Shown here piece by piece: positions 62,899 to 64,000 of a stretch of DNA of 64,000 nt; within the stretch, counting starts at the first letter, position 1, and the number at the start of each line of letters is the position of its first letter. A program made the position numbers and the translations under genes. Origin of the DNA: Litorimonas sp039975855 (GTDB lineage: Bacteria; Pseudomonadota; Alphaproteobacteria; Caulobacterales; Maricaulaceae); NCBI GenBank assembly GCA_039975855.1, contig JBDWGH010000004.1, positions 1-64,000 of the forward strand, written 5' to 3'. The notes under the pieces were generated by a model. The model ran no database searches, was not told where the DNA came from, and worked only from the letters and a program-made list of their open reading frames with translations.

Positions 62899-64000
62899 GA
62901 ACGACCAAATAGATAAACCGACAGGAAAAGGCCAGAAGATGTGGGGGGGCCGCTTTGCCGCAGGCCCCGGCGCCCTTATGCAGGCAATTAACGTGTCTAT
63001 TGATTTCGACCAGCGACTTGCAGCGCAAGATATCGCCGGATCAAAAGCACATTCCGATATGTTGGCTGCGCAGGGCATAATAGCGGCATCAGACCGCGAT
63101 GAAATTCACAAAGGACTAGATGAAATTGGCGCAGAAATCGCTGCGGGAACATTTCCTTGGTCTGCCGAACTAGAAGACATTCATCTAAATATTGAGGCAC
63201 GGCTAAAAGATAAAATTGGCGAAGCTGGAGGGCGCCTTCACACAGGTCGATCTCGCAATGACCAAGTCGCCACGGATTTCCGTCTTTGGGTACGCGAGCA
63301 TGTTGAATTGTTCCAATCACAACTCACGACACTTATTACGGCGTTAGTCGATCAAGCTGATGCGCATGCGGACATGATCATGCCTGGGTTTACACATCTA
63401 CAATCCGCGCAACCTGTCACTTTCGGTCACCATATGCTGGCTTATGCTGAAATGTTTGCTCGGGATCGCTCGCGCTTTGCCGATTGCCACGCCCGGTTAA
63501 ACGAAAGCCCATTAGGCGCAGCAGCTCTTGCAGGAACGCCCTATCCCATTGACCGTGAAATGACAGCCAAGGCTCTAGGCTTTGATCGCCCGATGGCCAA
63601 TTCTCTGGACGCCGTGTCGGCTCGTGATTTCGCTTTAGAAGCGCTCAGCGCCGCAACAATCTGCGCGACCCACCTTTCCCGTTTGTCCGAAGAAATTGTC
63701 ATTTGGACCAGCGCCCAATTCCGCTTCATCAGCCTGACAGATGCTTTCACGACAGGAAGCTCGATCATGCCGCAAAAGCGTAACCCAGACGCTGCAGAAC
63801 TTGTGCGCGCTAAAGTCGGGCGGATTATGGGCGCGCTTACCTCTTTGACGATTGTCATGAAGGGACTTCCCCTCGCCTACTCTAAGGATATGCAGGAAGA
63901 CAAAGAACCCGTCTTTGACGCCTTCGATGCTTTGGAGCTCGGCTTGGCCGCAATGGCAGGTATGATTTCCGACATGACGCCAAATGGAGATCGTTTGGCC
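62897..64000 (+). CDS. argH: Argininosuccinate lyase, N-terminal part (cut by window edge)
   Basis: The reading from ATG 62897 gives KMWGGRFAAGPGALMQAINV, the lyase start, then HTGRSRNDQVATDFRLWVRE and the fumarase/lyase signature GSSIMPQKRNPDAAELVR near 63760. Over 360 residues are in the window and the stop lies beyond it. ArgH splits argininosuccinate into arginine and fumarate, the last step of arginine synthesis. Its start overlaps the tlpA-type gene's start on the other strand. Confidence 0.97.
   Translation, partial: MNDQIDKPTGKGQKMWGGRFAAGPGALMQAINVSIDFDQRLAAQDIAGSKAHSDMLAAQGIIAASDRDEIHKGLDEIGAEIAAGTFPWSAELEDIHLNIEARLKDKIGEAGGRLHTGRSRNDQVATDFRLWVREHVELFQSQLTTLITALVDQADAHADMIMPGFTHLQSAQPVTFGHHMLAYAEMFARDRSRFADCHARLNESPLGAAALAGTPYPIDREMTAKALGFDRPMANSLDAVSARDFALEALSAATICATHLSRLSEEIVIWTSAQFRFISLTDAFTTGSSIMPQKRNPDAAELVRAKVGRIMGALTSLTIVMKGLPLAYSKDMQEDKEPVFDAFDALELGLAAMAGMISDMTPNGDRLA

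Overview
The window is chromosomal DNA of an alphaproteobacterium, most likely from the Caulobacterales/Hyphomonadales (Hyphomonadaceae-like). The evidence is a DivL-type pseudo-kinase with Tyr in place of the phosphoacceptor His, a ChvG/ChvI pair, clustered addAB/tsaE/amgK/murU, hemC-hemD-mitofilin-hemY divergent from tsaD, and an AccD without its zinc ribbon. Genes are dense, GC is moderate (about half by eye), and many genes overlap by ATGA or 8-nt junctions. I see no phage, insertion sequence, integron or CRISPR array.

Layout. 1-470: start of tuf with tRNA-Gly(TCC) and tRNA-Tyr(GTA), all minus. 597-5027: SpoU rRNA methyltransferase, two DUF805 membrane proteins, a DUF1295 membrane enzyme and rpoN. 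5190-14629: the tryptophan/fatty-acid/folate block trpF-trpB-[lipoprotein, DUF418, DUF3445]-trpA-[antisense TPR gene]-accD-folC, in which accessory genes split an otherwise standard alphaproteobacterial order. 14639-26565: a long minus-strand block (trxA, addA, addB, murU, amgK, tsaE, then divL) with a plus-strand 2Fe-2S ferredoxin between tsaE and divL. 26703-33232: manC, a TonB-C lipoprotein, HPr and EIIA, an indoleamine dioxygenase/Lrp pair, and chvG-chvI. 33504-39338: yggT, hemY, a mitofilin-like gene, hemD, hemC, tsaD, yciI.

39442-48423 is more accessory: a DUF885 hydrolase, a cytochrome P450, a small lipoprotein, a Tat-type vanadium haloperoxidase homologue, a two-domain M16 lipoprotein peptidase, and a small exported protein behind two copies of a palindromic operator. 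48652-50950 holds CIRCE-groES-groEL with long RNA hairpins between and after the genes. 50950-53798 pairs a relatively AT-rich DUF262/DUF1524 (GmrSD-like) nuclease with a divergent DpnA-like DNA adenine methyltransferase, the best candidate here for a defence or restriction system. 54057-54610 is a structured, gene-poor stretch. 55085-58768 holds aqpZ, four small exported proteins and a probable small RNA with an intrinsic terminator (58084-58258). 59045-64000 holds a DUF547 protein, a serine hydrolase, a solitary ExbD, a TlpA-like protein and the start of argH.

By function, the housekeeping blocks cover tryptophan and haem synthesis, peptidoglycan recycling with double-strand-break repair, t6A tRNA modification, and envelope and cell-cycle signalling (DivL, ChvGI, the PTS phosphorelay). 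Novelty sits in the two structured RNA regions, the operator pair at 48461-48504 and the nuclease/methyltransferase pair.
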